From Mya arenaria (Eukaryota > Mollusca > Bivalvia > Myida > Myidae), in the NCBI RefSeq assembly GCF_026914265.1, contig NC_069136.1, positions 20,800,715 to 20,864,714 of the forward strand: DNA of 64,000 bases, written 5' to 3'. Below are positions 11,685 to 23,431 of the stretch, piece by piece. A program made the position numbers and the translations under genes. The notes under the pieces are model-generated. The model did not search any database, was not told the origin of the DNA, and saw only the letters and a list, made by a program, of their open reading frames with translations. Position 1 is the stretch's first letter, and every line of letters begins with the position of its first letter.

Positions 11685-12585
11685 GTCATTAGGAGAAACC
11701 AAAACATGGTCAGGCCATTTTTCTAATTCAAAAACAAAATGTTACACCTATGCAAAACCTCCATACTGCAGTCTTCCTATTTCGACGGAGTAACTTCATT
11801 GGCCTTAAAAAAACTTTGCTTCAAGAATAAGTTCTTACTAGTAATAAATAACATAAAAACAAATGCGTATGGTATTTTGCTGGAAAAATATTTCAAGAAC
11901 ATGCAAACAGCGTATATTACATTAATGTGTATTACGTCATCTGTTTTTGACGGTCACATGGTACTGCTCCATATCTATGTGACACAGTACAAAGCTGTAA
12001 TTGGAGTGATATGTTGACACTTTTATAGCATATAAACATAAATAAGGAATGAGATTCAACATAAAACCACCTTTCAACATGTTTTAAATACCATACAACA
12101 TTGTTACATCAACTATAATTTATAAGACTCAAGAGAACAATTGACCGTGCCGGTCTGTATGAGGTATTGAATTGACTGTGTGTTAATGCATTTACAGTTA
12201 GTAAAATTTGTATTTGTCGCGGCTTAAGCATAGCTTTGAAAGACATTATAGTTTGTTTTTGTATGAAAGTAGGTCTTCAGGGTGTCCCAACTTTAAGGGC
12301 AAAGATAGGTCAACATAATTATACTGGTGTGGTTGACATAAATTGCTAAATATTCGTATGTCCCTTTGTTATTCTTATAAAAAAAAACCTAGGTCATGTT
12401 TACATCTGGGCACAATTCTCACGAGAACTGCAATTTTCATTTTGTTTTTGGAGCCGTCGAAAACATGTGATCGTTGGAAACACACGACGCCAGCATATAC
12501 TTGTTTTACAATCTGTCCATAAACTTGAGCGTCAACTCTTAATAGCGTGCTTTTGTTTTTGAAACAAGTCAAGTTTGATACATGG
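11685..12585. other. Intergenic DNA, no gene recognised
   Basis: Short frames at 11739-12017 (+) and 12375-12572 (-) have no recognisable domain. Nothing else was seen. Confidence 0.4.
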
Positions 12586-12589
12586 CTAA

Positions 12590-14110
12590 TTGTGACTCTT
12601 GGTCTAATAACAAAGTTGCTACACCTTCGTCTTGATTGATGGCAAGTTGCAAACTAAGCTTTTGATACATGGCAAATTTCAATTCTTGGTCTTGAAAGTT
12701 GCAACTGTTGGTCATGAAACATGGCAAGTTGCAACTGTTGGTTTTGAAACGTGGCGAGCTGCATTTGTTGGTCTTGAAACATGGAGTGCTGCAACTCTTG
12801 GTCTTAAAACATGGTATGCAACTTTTCGAAACACGGAGACTAGCAACTTTTACATGACGAGCTGCAACTCTGGTCCTCCATACATGGCGTGCTGCAACTC
12901 TGGTCCGCGATACAGGGTGATCTCCAACATGTATCTTGCATTAATGACTAGCTGGTACTCTGGCCCTTAATACATGTGGCTGCAACTCTTGCTTACGGTA
13001 CATGGCGGCTGCTTCTCTTGTCTTCGATTAATGGCGACTGTAACTTTTGTCCTCGGTACATGATGGCTGCAACTGTTGCCTATGGTACATGGCGGCTGCT
13101 ACTCTTGTCCTCGATTAATAGCGGCTGTAACTCTTGTCCTCGGTACATGATGGCTGCAACTATTGCCTATGGTACATGGCGGCTGCTACTCTTGTCCTCG
13201 ATTGAGAGCGGCTGTAACTCTTGTCCTCGGTACATGATGGCTGCAACTATTGCCTATGGTACATGGCGGCTGTCACTCTTGTTCTCGATTTATGGCGGAT
13301 TTAACTATTGCCCTCGATACATGCTGGTTGTTACTCTTTTGCTCGATACATTGCAGAAGCTACCCTTGACCTTGCTTCATTATAAACTGCAACTCTTTGC
13401 CACGCTATATGGCGAGCTTAATCTCTGGCCCACGATACATCGTTTACTGCAACTCTTTACCTCGCTACATTGCGGCTGTAACTCTTTGTCATCGATCATT
13501 TTAGCTGCTATTCTTTTCCACGATACAAGGCAACTGTTACTCTTGTCCTCGAAACATGGCGGCTGTAACTCTGGTCCACGATAAATGGCGGCTGCGTCTC
13601 TTGTCCTCGATACATGGCGACTGTAACTCTGGTCCACGATAAATGTCGGCTGCGCTCTTGTCCCCGAAACATGGCGGCTGTAACTCTGGTCCACGATAAA
13701 TGGCGGCTGCGTCTCTTGTCCTCGATACATGGCGGCTGTAACTCCCGTCCACGATAAATGGCGACTGCGTCTCTTGTCCTCGAAACATGGTGGCTGTAAC
13801 TCTCGTCCACGATAAATGGCGGCTGCGTCTCTTGTCCTCGATACATGGCGGCTGTAACTCTCGTCCACGATACATGGCGGCTGTAACTCTCGTCCACGAT
13901 ACATGGCGACTGTAACTCTCGTCCACGATAAATGGTGGCTGTTACCCTCGTCCACGATACATGGCGGCTGTAACTAGTGTCCTCGATACATGACGGCTGT
14001 AACTCTCGTACACGATAAAAGGCGGCTGTAACTCTAATTTACAATACATGTACATAGCAAGCTGCTCATCTTGTCTAAATAAATTGCAAGCCACGACTCT
14101 TGTCGCCGAT
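12590..14110. repeat. 29-bp minisatellite, roughly 50 copies
   Basis: The unit is close to GATACATGGCGGCTGTAAC followed by TCTCGTCCAC. It is cleanest at 13540-13980 and more degenerate at both edges, where GATACATGGC / GCAACTCTTG variants remain recognisable. Several overlapping open frames on both strands are products of the repeat. Adjacent alternation of GATAAATGGCGGCTGCG and GATACATGGCGGCTGTA units suggests a two-unit subperiod. Confidence 0.9.
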
Positions 14111-14229
14111 AGATGATAACTGCAACGTTTACTCTGAATATATTGCGAAACAAAAAAACAACACTTTCCATTGACACATCGCACACTGCAACTTATGTCT
14201 TCGTTACATGGCATGCTGCAGGTGTTTAT

Positions 14230-15800
14230 AAATTTAATAGATGCTGTATTTACGAGCACATGTTTAAACAAAAATTGAATCTGAAATTGTTTGACAAGAT
14301 GCTTCCCAAAAAACATGTAATACTGCATATGAAAGGGATGAAGAGCAACTCTTTGTATACCAACTTGTGGTTACAGTGGATGTGCATTTTTTTTTTACAA
14401 ACGACTGAGATGAATAATACACCGAATAACCTACAATTTTGACATTCCGCTGATTATAACCAGAGATATGCAAGTTCTTGAGTTGCATATTAGTTTCATT
14501 TACTGTTTTATTTGATTTTAACGATAAAATAAGAAGCCATTGCTTATTTGACTCGCATTAGGGCCGCTTAAGTCATTAATTATCGAGATTTAGTGTTGTA
14601 CCGCGCATGTCATTTAGTCACATGATACCCCAGTCGCTTCTATAGCCGCTTGCAACAATGACAATATGTTTAAGAAAATCGAGTCAAGCAACACAAAAGC
14701 ACAATAGTTCTTTAATGTGACACGAATCACATTTACGAGGTTCTTTGGTTACTCTTCATGAATAACAAAAATAACATTTATATTTATTACAAAGAATAAA
14801 TCAATTTTGGTGTCTTGTAACCTTTTTCGGTATAATATCAATTATTCAGTGGAACAATAAGGTAAAAGACCTCGCAGGCTCGACTAAACATCCTACAATA
14901 AACATGTCACACTCAGGATATGTAACCGAATAGCAGCATTATATTTTTTCACATTAAATGTAAATTTCCATTGTGTCTATTATGTCCCGCGTACCATCAA
15001 ATTTGGTATAAGACATCTGTAAACGGGCGATGCTGGGACGAGCCTTTTGTTACCCGAACAATGAAACGCATCAGGAATCTGACCCCTATTTCTCCATCCA
15101 TTGTGTACTTGTTATCTCAAAAGTGCGTTAAAAGGGATAAACTTTCAATCGTACTCGCTATTATAAATGGAAAAGGAAATCTGAGACGAGCAAAATGAAA
15201 TTAGAACCTGTAATTTAGGATGCTTTTGGGTATACAACCGTTGTGGTTTTGTATATACGTACCTGACTTGCTATAAACGACGTAGACTCACGCAGACAAT
15301 TATAAAATAGCTTTTACATTCCCGTAAAGTTTTAAACAGTTAGTTTATGTTTGTTCATTGTTTACACCTTCTTCGAAACGTCCCAGGTTGCCTACATCCC
15401 CGCAACCGCATTGTAATTTTATTAAGAAATACATGTAGTCATAATATTTTGTGAAAATATATAAATATATATAAGTAGTACTTTGGGTCTATGTGTGTTC
15501 ATTGTACATTGTCTCATGCCCGCAATCGCATTGCAGCGTATAGTCTGATTTAGAAATACGTAAAGGAATAATGTCAACGACTATACATTTGTGATGAAGA
15601 TGTAAATATATATAAGCAATCAATAGCTTATTGCAGCATGAGTAAAATGCATATAAAGAGTATTATAAAAGAGATATAGAAAATACAAAACATGTTGATA
15701 TATCAAGTATGTGACAGCGAGAGATCAGCGTGCATTAAAATTTAATTATTTTTTTTCATAATATTTAGCAATGAAACGTATTTCTTAAAATTAAATGAAT
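14230..15800. other. Intergenic DNA, no gene recognised
   Basis: Short frames at 14113-14442 and 14971-15198 have no recognisable domain. The DNA is AT-rich. Confidence 0.4.
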
Positions 15801-15810
15801 AATTTATATA

Positions 15811-15981
15811 CAGTCGAACCGTTGGCTCGAACTCACAGTGGCCGGCGATTACCTCGAGCTTCGGAAAATTCGAGCCAAACGCAATTGTTTACCTTCTGTA
15901 TAAAGAAATCGGTCCTATACATCTAGTTCGAGCCAACGAGGAATTCGAGTCATGCGAGTTCGAGCCAACGGGGTTCGACTG
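15811..15981. mobile_element. Complete 171-bp MITE with TA target duplication
   Basis: It starts CAGTCGAACCGTTGGCTCGA and ends TCGAGCCAACGGGGTTCGACTG, a near-perfect inverted pair. TA flanks both sides (15809-15810 and 15982-15983). The interior repeats TTCGAGCCAA motifs. Related partial copies lie at 1-176, 37356-37430 and 43541-43597. The TA duplication and ends suit a Tc1/mariner- or pogo-type transposase acting in trans, an inference. Confidence 0.85.
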
Positions 15982-16120
15982 TACATGGTTATTTTCGTAT
16001 TCACTCAAACATTTTCGGTTTGCTTTAATTTAACAAACTTTGGTATATTTGGTATTTTTCAGTAGTATTTATCTATATATGTGTTTCTTATGTCAGAATA
16101 CCTCCTTCCTTATTTCCTTA

Positions 16121-16279
16121 GTTTAAACTTATTTAATTTTACAACGATTGTGAAACAAGCTATTACAACATATTATCAATCACTCTCGTTGGCACCATGC
16201 TACACGAGAGTGTGGTCTTGTGTTGTGGGGTAAACCGCAGTTCCCGGAGAAAACCCAATTGTCCGGCTTGGTGACCACT
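16121..16279 (-). mobile_element. SINE, tRNA-derived family, truncated copy
   Basis: Read on the minus strand, this has the SINE body GTGGTCACCAAGCCGGACAA through CGAGAGTG to the tail TTGTAAAATTAAATAAGTT, as at 19508-19746. The tRNA-like head is missing, consistent with 5' truncation. Confidence 0.75.
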
Positions 16280-16427
16280 AACTAAACTATATTTCCTTAA
16301 CGTAAGTCATCCAAAATCAATTTGATTACCCAGATCAACAAAAAAGTATTCTAAAAGCAAACGTACCATATTTAACAAAGAAGATTTTTTCTGTATAACT
16401 TTACTTTAACGATTATATATTTTACAA

Positions 16428-16640
16428 CGATTGTGAAGAAAGCTTATACTAAGTCATTCTCATTGGCACGATGTTGCGCGAGAGTGTGGTCTTCTGTTGT
16501 GGGGGAAACCGGAGTATCCGAAGAAAACCCACTTGTCCGGCTTGTGATCTCAAACCAAACTCACATGCGCCCAGGCCGTGAATCGAACCCGGGTCGCCTT
16601 GGTGAGAAGTGAGTGCGCTAACCTCTGCGCTAACCGGACA
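16428..16640 (-). mobile_element. SINE, tRNA-derived family, near full length
   Basis: On the minus strand it begins TGTCCGGTTAGCGCAGAGGT, a box A-like tRNA start, followed by a box B-like GGGTTCGATTCACGG, then the body and a TTGTAAAATATA tail. It lies about 150 bp from the truncated copy at 16121-16279, in the same orientation. Confidence 0.85.
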
Positions 16641-17230
16641 ACCCGCTTTTAACTTTGTTAATGAAATATCCATGGGGCGTCAACGAGCTTTCGCCAAGCC
16701 AAAGGCGTACTTTGTCACATTGATCATAACTAAGCGATATATGATAAATTCAGCACATCTCTTTTGAATTTCGTTAATTTAAAAAAGAAAGGGATCTCCA
16801 GGAAGCGCCACCTTTATAACAATACTATTATTTAGAGTTTTGATACGTAATTTAAACGTGGCAATTTGAGTTGGGATTGTTCATGATACCATCGTTTTAT
16901 GCCAGGCTTGGATTAATTGTTAAATGTAATCCTATATGCGAAGATCTTGATTTCCATTGCAAACTTAACAAATGTATCGTTTAAAAGTGCATGTGATGGA
17001 GTTTGTAAAAACTCATATTTTAGGATTTACCGATTCATAGGTTTCATGTTTTATTAGCACTTTTGCAATTGATGAGGCTCTGGTCTTTAACAAAACATAT
17101 GGATACGTTGATTGCAAAATGCAAAGGTCACAAATGATGGATCAAATCTCAGATGAGAACATATTCAAAATACAACGTCGTTTGAACCATCCTACAAAAG
17201 CATTATATAATTTATTCAGACAAACATTGG
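16641..17230. other. Intergenic DNA, no gene recognised
   Basis: No open frame or repeat of note. Confidence 0.4.
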
Positions 17231-17233
17231 CTC

Positions 17234-17480
17234 GATTGTTCAGAACTTTGTTAAAGTTAACAACGGGACTGACGACATCGTTGTTAACTTTTAAGGCTGG
17301 AATATTCGACAATGTGTTCATATATTTAAATAAAGCAAGTACAGCTGAAACATTTGTCTCAAATCTTGTTAGGAATACTGCATAGCATAAGTGTATCTGT
17401 AAAACTTACAGAGAAATAATGATTTGAAAGTTAACAACGACGACATTTAAAACGGTGTTAAATTTAACAAAGTTCTGACC
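17234..17480. mobile_element. MITE, GATTGTTCAGAACTTTG family, copy 1
   Basis: The left arm GATTGTTCAGAACTTTGTT AAAGTTAACAAC is mirrored by GTTAAATTTAACAAAGTTCTGA on the right, with secondary GTTGTTAACTTT/AAAGTTAACAAC inversions inside. A related element spans 58786-59038. Open frames over it are not supported as genes. Confidence 0.7.
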
Positions 17481-17657
17481 ACTCGGCCCATTGTCAAGTA
17501 CATTTATACTTTTAATTAAATAATACACATTTATATTGCATTCATTCATTTGAAAATATGGTTTTGCTAACGTGAACCAGAGTAAAGTAGACAGCATAAT
17601 ATGAAGTGGTATTCAGTTTCAACGACATATGTATAACATAGTATATATTCATGATTA

Positions 17658-17974
17658 TGCACCAGTCAATTGTAACCACGCCCCCCCCCCCCAGGTCCGG
17701 GGAATGGCAGGGACTTTGACTTTCGGTCTAGCCAAGCCCGGGTAAAACCCCCGCCCTGCGGGGACGAACTGATGGTAAACTCCAAGCCAAATGCACCCGC
17801 ACCCCACGGACCCTAAGAAAGGCACATTCCCCGCTATATTTAGCGCAAATACAAAACCACCGCATTTACCCGGCACCTCGGGGCCACCGGGGTTGTAAAA
17901 TTATGGCCCATTTCCCCGGCTATCCCCGGTATACACCCGGACCTTGGGGGCCGTGGTTACAATTGTCTGGTGCA
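17658..17974. mobile_element. GC-rich MITE with TTA target duplication
   Basis: The ends TGCACCAGTCAATTGTAACC and GGTTACAATTGTCTGGTGCA are inverted repeats, each flanked by TTA. The interior is conspicuously GC-rich (CCCGGG, poly-C, CCGGGG) against an AT-rich background. A second, truncated copy starts at 62834. TTA duplication is typical of PIF/Harbinger elements, so a Harbinger-type MITE is inferred. Confidence 0.85.
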
Positions 17975-17979
17975 TTAGA

Positions 17980-19500
17980 ACTTGTAACTACTATACCTGT
18001 CAACAACAAGCATATATGCGTCCCCTGTCTTTAGATATATTACCTTAGTGTATGAAAACTACAACTCTGTTTTAACGACGGAGTGTCATCTATGTACCTT
18101 TGTCTACATAGTATTTCCTAAATACAAATAATATTTCTAAAGAGACATTCTTGTTTCGCCTTAAAAGCTTGTAATTTATTTTGATTAAATGAAAATGTTT
18201 GAACTTAAATGCATGTAAGTCAACCTGAATGTCATGTTCCCATCCTGTAACCTGTTGTAAATTATATTATATTGTAAATATCTTTTTCATGGAAAGGAAT
18301 AAATATAAGTTATTTAACTTGTTTTCTAATCCATTATCATGTTCATGTTTTGTACCTATTGTCTGTAAACTTTTGCAGTAAATATTGTTTAAAGCAACAA
18401 GTTTTAGGGAGTGTAATCTATAAAAAAATATATCACAAAACACTTTCAAACTTAAAATGTCGATTAAATATTTCGCAATAATCAAAACTTCCTTAAAAAA
18501 TTTCAGAAAAATGGTTATATGATTTTTGAGAAATAGTGGTTCAATTAAACCCCAATATTAACGAGATAACAATTAAAGAAAAAAAGTAAAACTTATCTGT
18601 TTGGAATCTTAAAATTTAGTTTTGAAGTTATTCATTAGATTTTATTCGTATAATGATTGATTGTAAAATAAAATGAAAGGTAATAAACTGAAATAATTTT
18701 AATTTCATTGTAGAGTATTACCGACCTTAAATTTTAGTACTTCCAAATAATTGAGATATAACTTTTAAATGAAAGTAATGATGAGACTATGAGTACAAAA
18801 ACACATTCAGTTGATAATAAAGATATTGAAATCAAAACTACCAGTTAATATTCACATTTAAATATCTCAATGTTTTTGGTACATACCAGTAAAACTAGAG
18901 TTTTTCGTCTCGAAAGAATAACCATCAACAGTTGTTATCTTATATTTCTAAACATCTTCAATTTTTATGGAGATTTATTACAAAATTGGTGAATTAAATG
19001 GATGCTACGCCGGTATTATAATAATAATTGTAAAAACTCTAACTCCTTTTGCCAAATGATAGAACCCATTTCAGCTGATAAGATCTCCTTTCTTTCGCCT
19101 TTTATGAAATGTAAAAAGCATTACACGTTCTAGCAGTGTTCATTATTTGGGGTTCTTTTCAAATTAACAAAGTCGCTATTATGTAGAGCTACAAAGCATG
19201 AAATCGAGATGCAAATCAGCCTCCATTGCTCAAATAAACGCCATCATCGATGTGACAGTTTAATATTGTAGGTAGTCAGTCGACAAAAGATAAATGGGGT
19301 ACTTAGATAATTTGGTAATAATTGAGGAGATAGTTGAGAAGTAAGTTCTTCCCTTGAACCGTTCTTTAGCGGGGTTCAATCGCCTGCTTTTTATTTACTA
19401 TCAACCATATAAGTGTCAGACTAAGTTACTTACAAAGTTGTATCTGGATTGTACTTTATTTGAATAAGGGTAATGATGTTCATATATATTCACATTATCG
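17980..19500. other. AT-rich intergenic DNA, no gene recognised
   Basis: Only short frames without recognisable domains, for example minus strand 18267-18485. No structure recognised. Confidence 0.4.
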
Positions 19501-19507
19501 ACAAGAT

Positions 19508-19746
19508 TGTCCGGTAAGCGCAGTGGCGCACTCGCTTTTCACCTAGGCGACCCGGGTTCGATTCCCGGCCTGCAGCGCATGAGTTTAGTCGGTGGTCACC
19601 AAACAGGTCAAGTGTTTTTTTCTGGGTACTCCTGTTTGCCCCACAACACAAGACAACTCTCACGCGTAACGTCGTGCCGCCGAGAGTAATTAACATAATG
19701 TTGTAATAACTTGTTTCATAATCGTTGTAAAATAAAAAGTTTAAAC
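19508..19746 (+). mobile_element. SINE, tRNA-derived, full-length copy
   Basis: It opens TGTCCGGTAAGCGCAGTGGC (box A-like) and carries GGGTTCGATTCCCGG (box B) 45 bp later. The body reads GTCGGTGGTCACCAAACAGG, a CCCACAACACAAGA segment, ACGTCGTGCCGCCGAGAGT, and an A-rich tail TTGTAAAATAAAAAG. RNA polymerase III transcription from the two boxes is expected for this class. Other copies: 16121-16279, 16428-16640 and 44141-44384, all minus strand. Confidence 0.9.
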
Positions 19747-20007
19747 TAAATCGACGAATTAGCGCGTAATATCTTGCCTGTGTTAACAATAGTCACATGT
19801 TGTTCCTGGACAACTTGCGTACTAGGAACCTTATGTTAATTATTTGACGTAAAGTGTACATATGTATTGGATCGTCACAAATCTTGTGTTATAAAAAAGA
19901 CATCGTTCATTTCCCAATAACCAATGCATACTCGTATCAGAACACTCAATGAAAGTAGTCACCATAGATTTCTTGTATATCACTAGTAAAGAAGTGCTGT
20001 TGGACCG

Positions 20008-22395
20008 ACCCCCTTCTGTTTGGCACATCCTCAATAGCTTAAGTGCACCCTCCTTTCATGTTTGGCACATCTAATATAGCTTAAAAGCAACCTCCTTTTA
20101 TGTTTGGCACATTCTCCATAGCTTAAGTGCACCCTCCTTTCATGTTTGGCACATCTAATATAGCTTAAAAGCAACCTCCTTTCATGATTGGCACAATTAA
20201 TATACCTTAACAGCAACCACCTTTTATGTTTGACACATCCTCCAAAGCTTAGGAGCAACCTCCTTTAATGTTTGGCACATCCCCCAAAGCTTAAGTGCAC
20301 CCCCCTTTCATGCTTGGGACATCCAATATAGCTTAAAAACAAACACCTTTTATGTTTTGCAAATCCTCCAAAGCTTAAGAACAATCTCCTTTTTGTTTTG
20401 GCACATCCTCCAAAGCTTCAGAACAACCTCCTTTTTTGTTTTTGGCACATCCTCCAAAGCTTAAGAACAACCTCCTTTTTGTTTTTGGCGCATCCTTCAA
20501 AGCTTACGAACAACCTCTTTTTTGTTTTTTGGCACATCCTCCATAGCTTAAGAACAACCTCATTTTTTGTATTTGGCACATCCTCCAAAGCTTAAGAACA
20601 ACCTCCTTTTTTGTTTTTGGCACATCCCCCAAAGCTTAAGAACAACCTCCTTTTTACTTTTGGCACATCCTCCAAGGCTTAAGAACAACCTCTTTTTTGT
20701 TTTTGGCACATCCTCCAAAGCTTAAGAACAACCTCTTTTTTGTTTTTGGCACATCCTCCAAAGCTTAAGAACAAACTCCTTTTTTGTTTTTGGCACATCC
20801 TCCAAAGCTTAAGTGCACCCTCCTTTTATGTTTGGCACATCCTTCAAAGCTTAAAAGCCACCTCCTTTCATGTTTGGCACATCCTCCAAAGCTTAAGAGC
20901 CACCTCCTTTTATGTTTTGCACATCCTCCAAAGCTTAAGAACAATCTCCTTTTTGTTTTGGCACATTCTCCAAAGCTTCAGAACAACCTCCTTTTTGTTT
21001 TTGGCACATCCTCCAAAGCTTAAGAACAACCTCCTCTTTGCTTTTGGCACATCCTCTAAAGCTTAAGAAAAACCTCTTTTTTTGTTTTTGGCACATCCTC
21101 CAAAGCTGAAGAACAACCTCTTTTTTGTTTGGCACATCCTCAAAAGCTTAAGAACGAACTCCTTTTCTGTTTTTGGCACATCCTCCAAAGCTTAAGTGCA
21201 CCCTCCTTTTATGTTTGGCACATCCTCCAAAGCTTAAAAGCCACCTCCTTTCATGTTTGGCACATCCTTCAAAGCTTAAGAGCCACCTCCTTTTATGTTT
21301 TGCACATCCTCCAAAGCTTCAGAACAATCTCCTTTTTGTTTTGGCACATCCTCCAAAGATTCAGAACAACCTCCTTTTTTGTTTTTAGCGCATCCTCCAA
21401 AGCTTAAAAACAACCTCCTTTTTGTTTTTGGCGCATCCTTCAAAGCTTAAGAACAACCTCTTTTTTGTTTTTGGCACATCCTCCAAAGCTTAAGAACAAA
21501 CTCCTTTTTTGTTTTTGGCACATCCTCCAAAGCTTAAGAGCACCCTCCTTTTGTGTTTGACACAATCCCCATAGCTTATTAAGTACACCCTCCTTTTGTG
21601 TTTGGCACATCCTCCATAGTCTAAGTGCAACCTCTTTTTAGGTTTGGTACATCCAATATAGCTTAAAAACAACCGCCTTTTGTGTTTGGCACATCCCCCA
21701 TAGTTTATTAAGTACACCCTCCTTTTATGTTTGGCACATCCTCAATAGCTTAAGTGCACCCTCCTTTTATGTTTGGCACATCCTCCAAAAGCTTAAGAGC
21801 ACCCTCCTTTTATGTTTGGCACATCCTCCATAGCTTAAGTACACCCTCCTTTTATGTTTGGCACATCCTCCATAGTTTAAGTGCACCCTCTTTCATTTTT
21901 TGCACATCCCCCATAGCTTAAGTACAACCTCCTTTAATATTTGGCACATCCTCCAAAGCTTAAGAGCACCCTCCTTTTATGTTTGGCACATCCTCCATAG
22001 CTTAAGTACACCCTCCTTTTATGTTTGGCACATCCTCCATAGCTGAAGTACAACCTCCTTTAATGTTTGGCACATCGTCCAAAGCTTAAGAGCAACCTCC
22101 TTATATGTTTGGCACATCCAATATAGCTTAAGAGCAACAACCTTTTGTGTTTGGCACATCCTCAAAAGCTTAAAAGTAACCTCCTTGTATTTTTTGCACA
22201 TTCTCCATGGCAATGGAGGGCCCTCTCCTATTTTTGGCACATTCTCCATGGCATTGGAGGACCATCCTTCTATTTTGGGCACATTCTCCATGGCATTGGA
22301 GGACCATCCTTCTATTTTGGCACATTTTCGATAGCATTGGTGCACCCTCCTTCTATTTTTGGCACGTTTTCCATAGCATTTGAGGACCCGCTTTT
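20008..22395. repeat. 44-bp minisatellite, about 54 copies, with higher-order periodicity
   Basis: The unit is about 44 bp: TTTGGCACATCCTCCAAAGC followed by TTAAGAACAACCTCCTTTT. Variants (AAGTGCACCCTCC, AAAAGCCACCTCC, AAGAACAATCTCC) occur in the same order at about 20799-21020 and 21177-21400, which points to a block duplication of about 378 bp. The last copies (22200-22390) shift to a TTCTCCATGGCATTGGAGGA variant. The overlapping open frames here are repeat translations, not genes. Confidence 0.92.
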
Positions 22396-22823
22396 GTTAA
22401 ATCATCAACTATGGTAATACCCATTTGGGTGATTGTATGCCAAGTGATGTATACTCAGTGTATAATTATGCAGTTATGTAGTTGTTTCGTATAAAAAGCC
22501 ATCTGATTCATGAATTTGAATAATTGCAATAATAGAGTATTGGTTGAAAATGCAACAATTATTTAATATAAGTAAGCTTTTGTGGATAGTTTAATCATTA
22601 TTTTATCATTTGTAAATGCATAAACAAATATATTCTTTGCTGAGAACCGCAACCTATTGTATAACATTTTGTCAACAGACTATGTATTGGATAGTTCGCT
22701 CATTAAAACGATTTGATATGTACATGTAGGTAGTTATCATAGGATAAACCTCGACCAATCAATATTCATGTTGGATAACTCAACGAAACCAGAATCTTAA
22801 CCTGTTTTATACCATTGACTGCT

Positions 22824-23074
22824 GGCCCCAACTTCTCGAAACTTCTTAAGTCCCTTATAACAGGATTAAGCTAAACTCACTATTTTTGTTGTTCTATAAT
22901 AGGCGTTATATTTACTTCTTTAAGAGTTTTTATAAATTATATAAGAAAAATCTGTATGCTAATTAGAGGCAACCATTTTTCATTTATCAACATCCATTAT
23001 AAGTATGAATTTTGGCTAATTGAAATAAGCGATTTAAGCCTGTTAAGCTTAAGAAGTTTTGAGAAATTGGGGCC
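22824..23074. mobile_element. MITE, GGCCCCAACTTCTCGAAAC family
   Basis: GGCCCCAACTTCTCGAAACTT CTTAAG at the left is mirrored by CTTAAGAAGTTTTGAGAAATTGGGGCC at the right. The 250-bp body is AT-rich and noncoding. The open frame that spans its right end into the CGT/CAT microsatellite is not supported. Confidence 0.75.
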
Positions 23075-23179
23075 TGGTCTCTCGAAAGACACACGTATAT
23101 GTTGGTCTGTATTCCTATTTCGTATATTAAAGGTGTTTTTTATATATCGTCTGTTGGCTAGGTATTTTGAAAGCCTTGG

Positions 23180-23255
23180 TATCGTCGGCGTCGTCATACT
23201 TGTCGTCGGCGTTGTCATCATCGTCGTCGTCATCGTCGTCGTCGTAGAAGTGCAA
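23180..23255. repeat. Imperfect CGT/CAT trinucleotide microsatellite
   Basis: Runs of GTCGTC, CATCATCGTCGTCGTCATCG and similar. It is followed at about 23285-23400 by TGAAACTTGGTACACATGTT, which looks like part of another dispersed repeat. Confidence 0.8.
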
Positions 23256-23431
23256 AAACTGTAATCTTCCATCATTCAAAACCGTTCAAGATATTTTAAT
23301 GAAACTTGGTACACATGTTTCCAGAGACAAAACGCACGTGTTCAATAAGGCCACGAATTTTGCTTTTTTAACTATGCACAGTTACGCCCCTTGCTCGACT
23401 GAAGAAAATAAGCGTTAGCGTTCGTACTAGT

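Noticed and set aside
12976..13955. Overlapping reading frames of up to 202 codons on both strands
   Set aside because: They are translations of the 29-bp minisatellite; openness in several frames is expected from the repeat.
19508..19580. Functional tRNA gene
   Set aside because: Boxes A and B are present but no full cloverleaf is evident and the sequence continues into a SINE body with an A-rich tail.
20031..22417. Many 60-110 codon frames with HILQSL or AHPPKL repeats
   Set aside because: Products of the 44-bp minisatellite; no start context, splice sites or domain.
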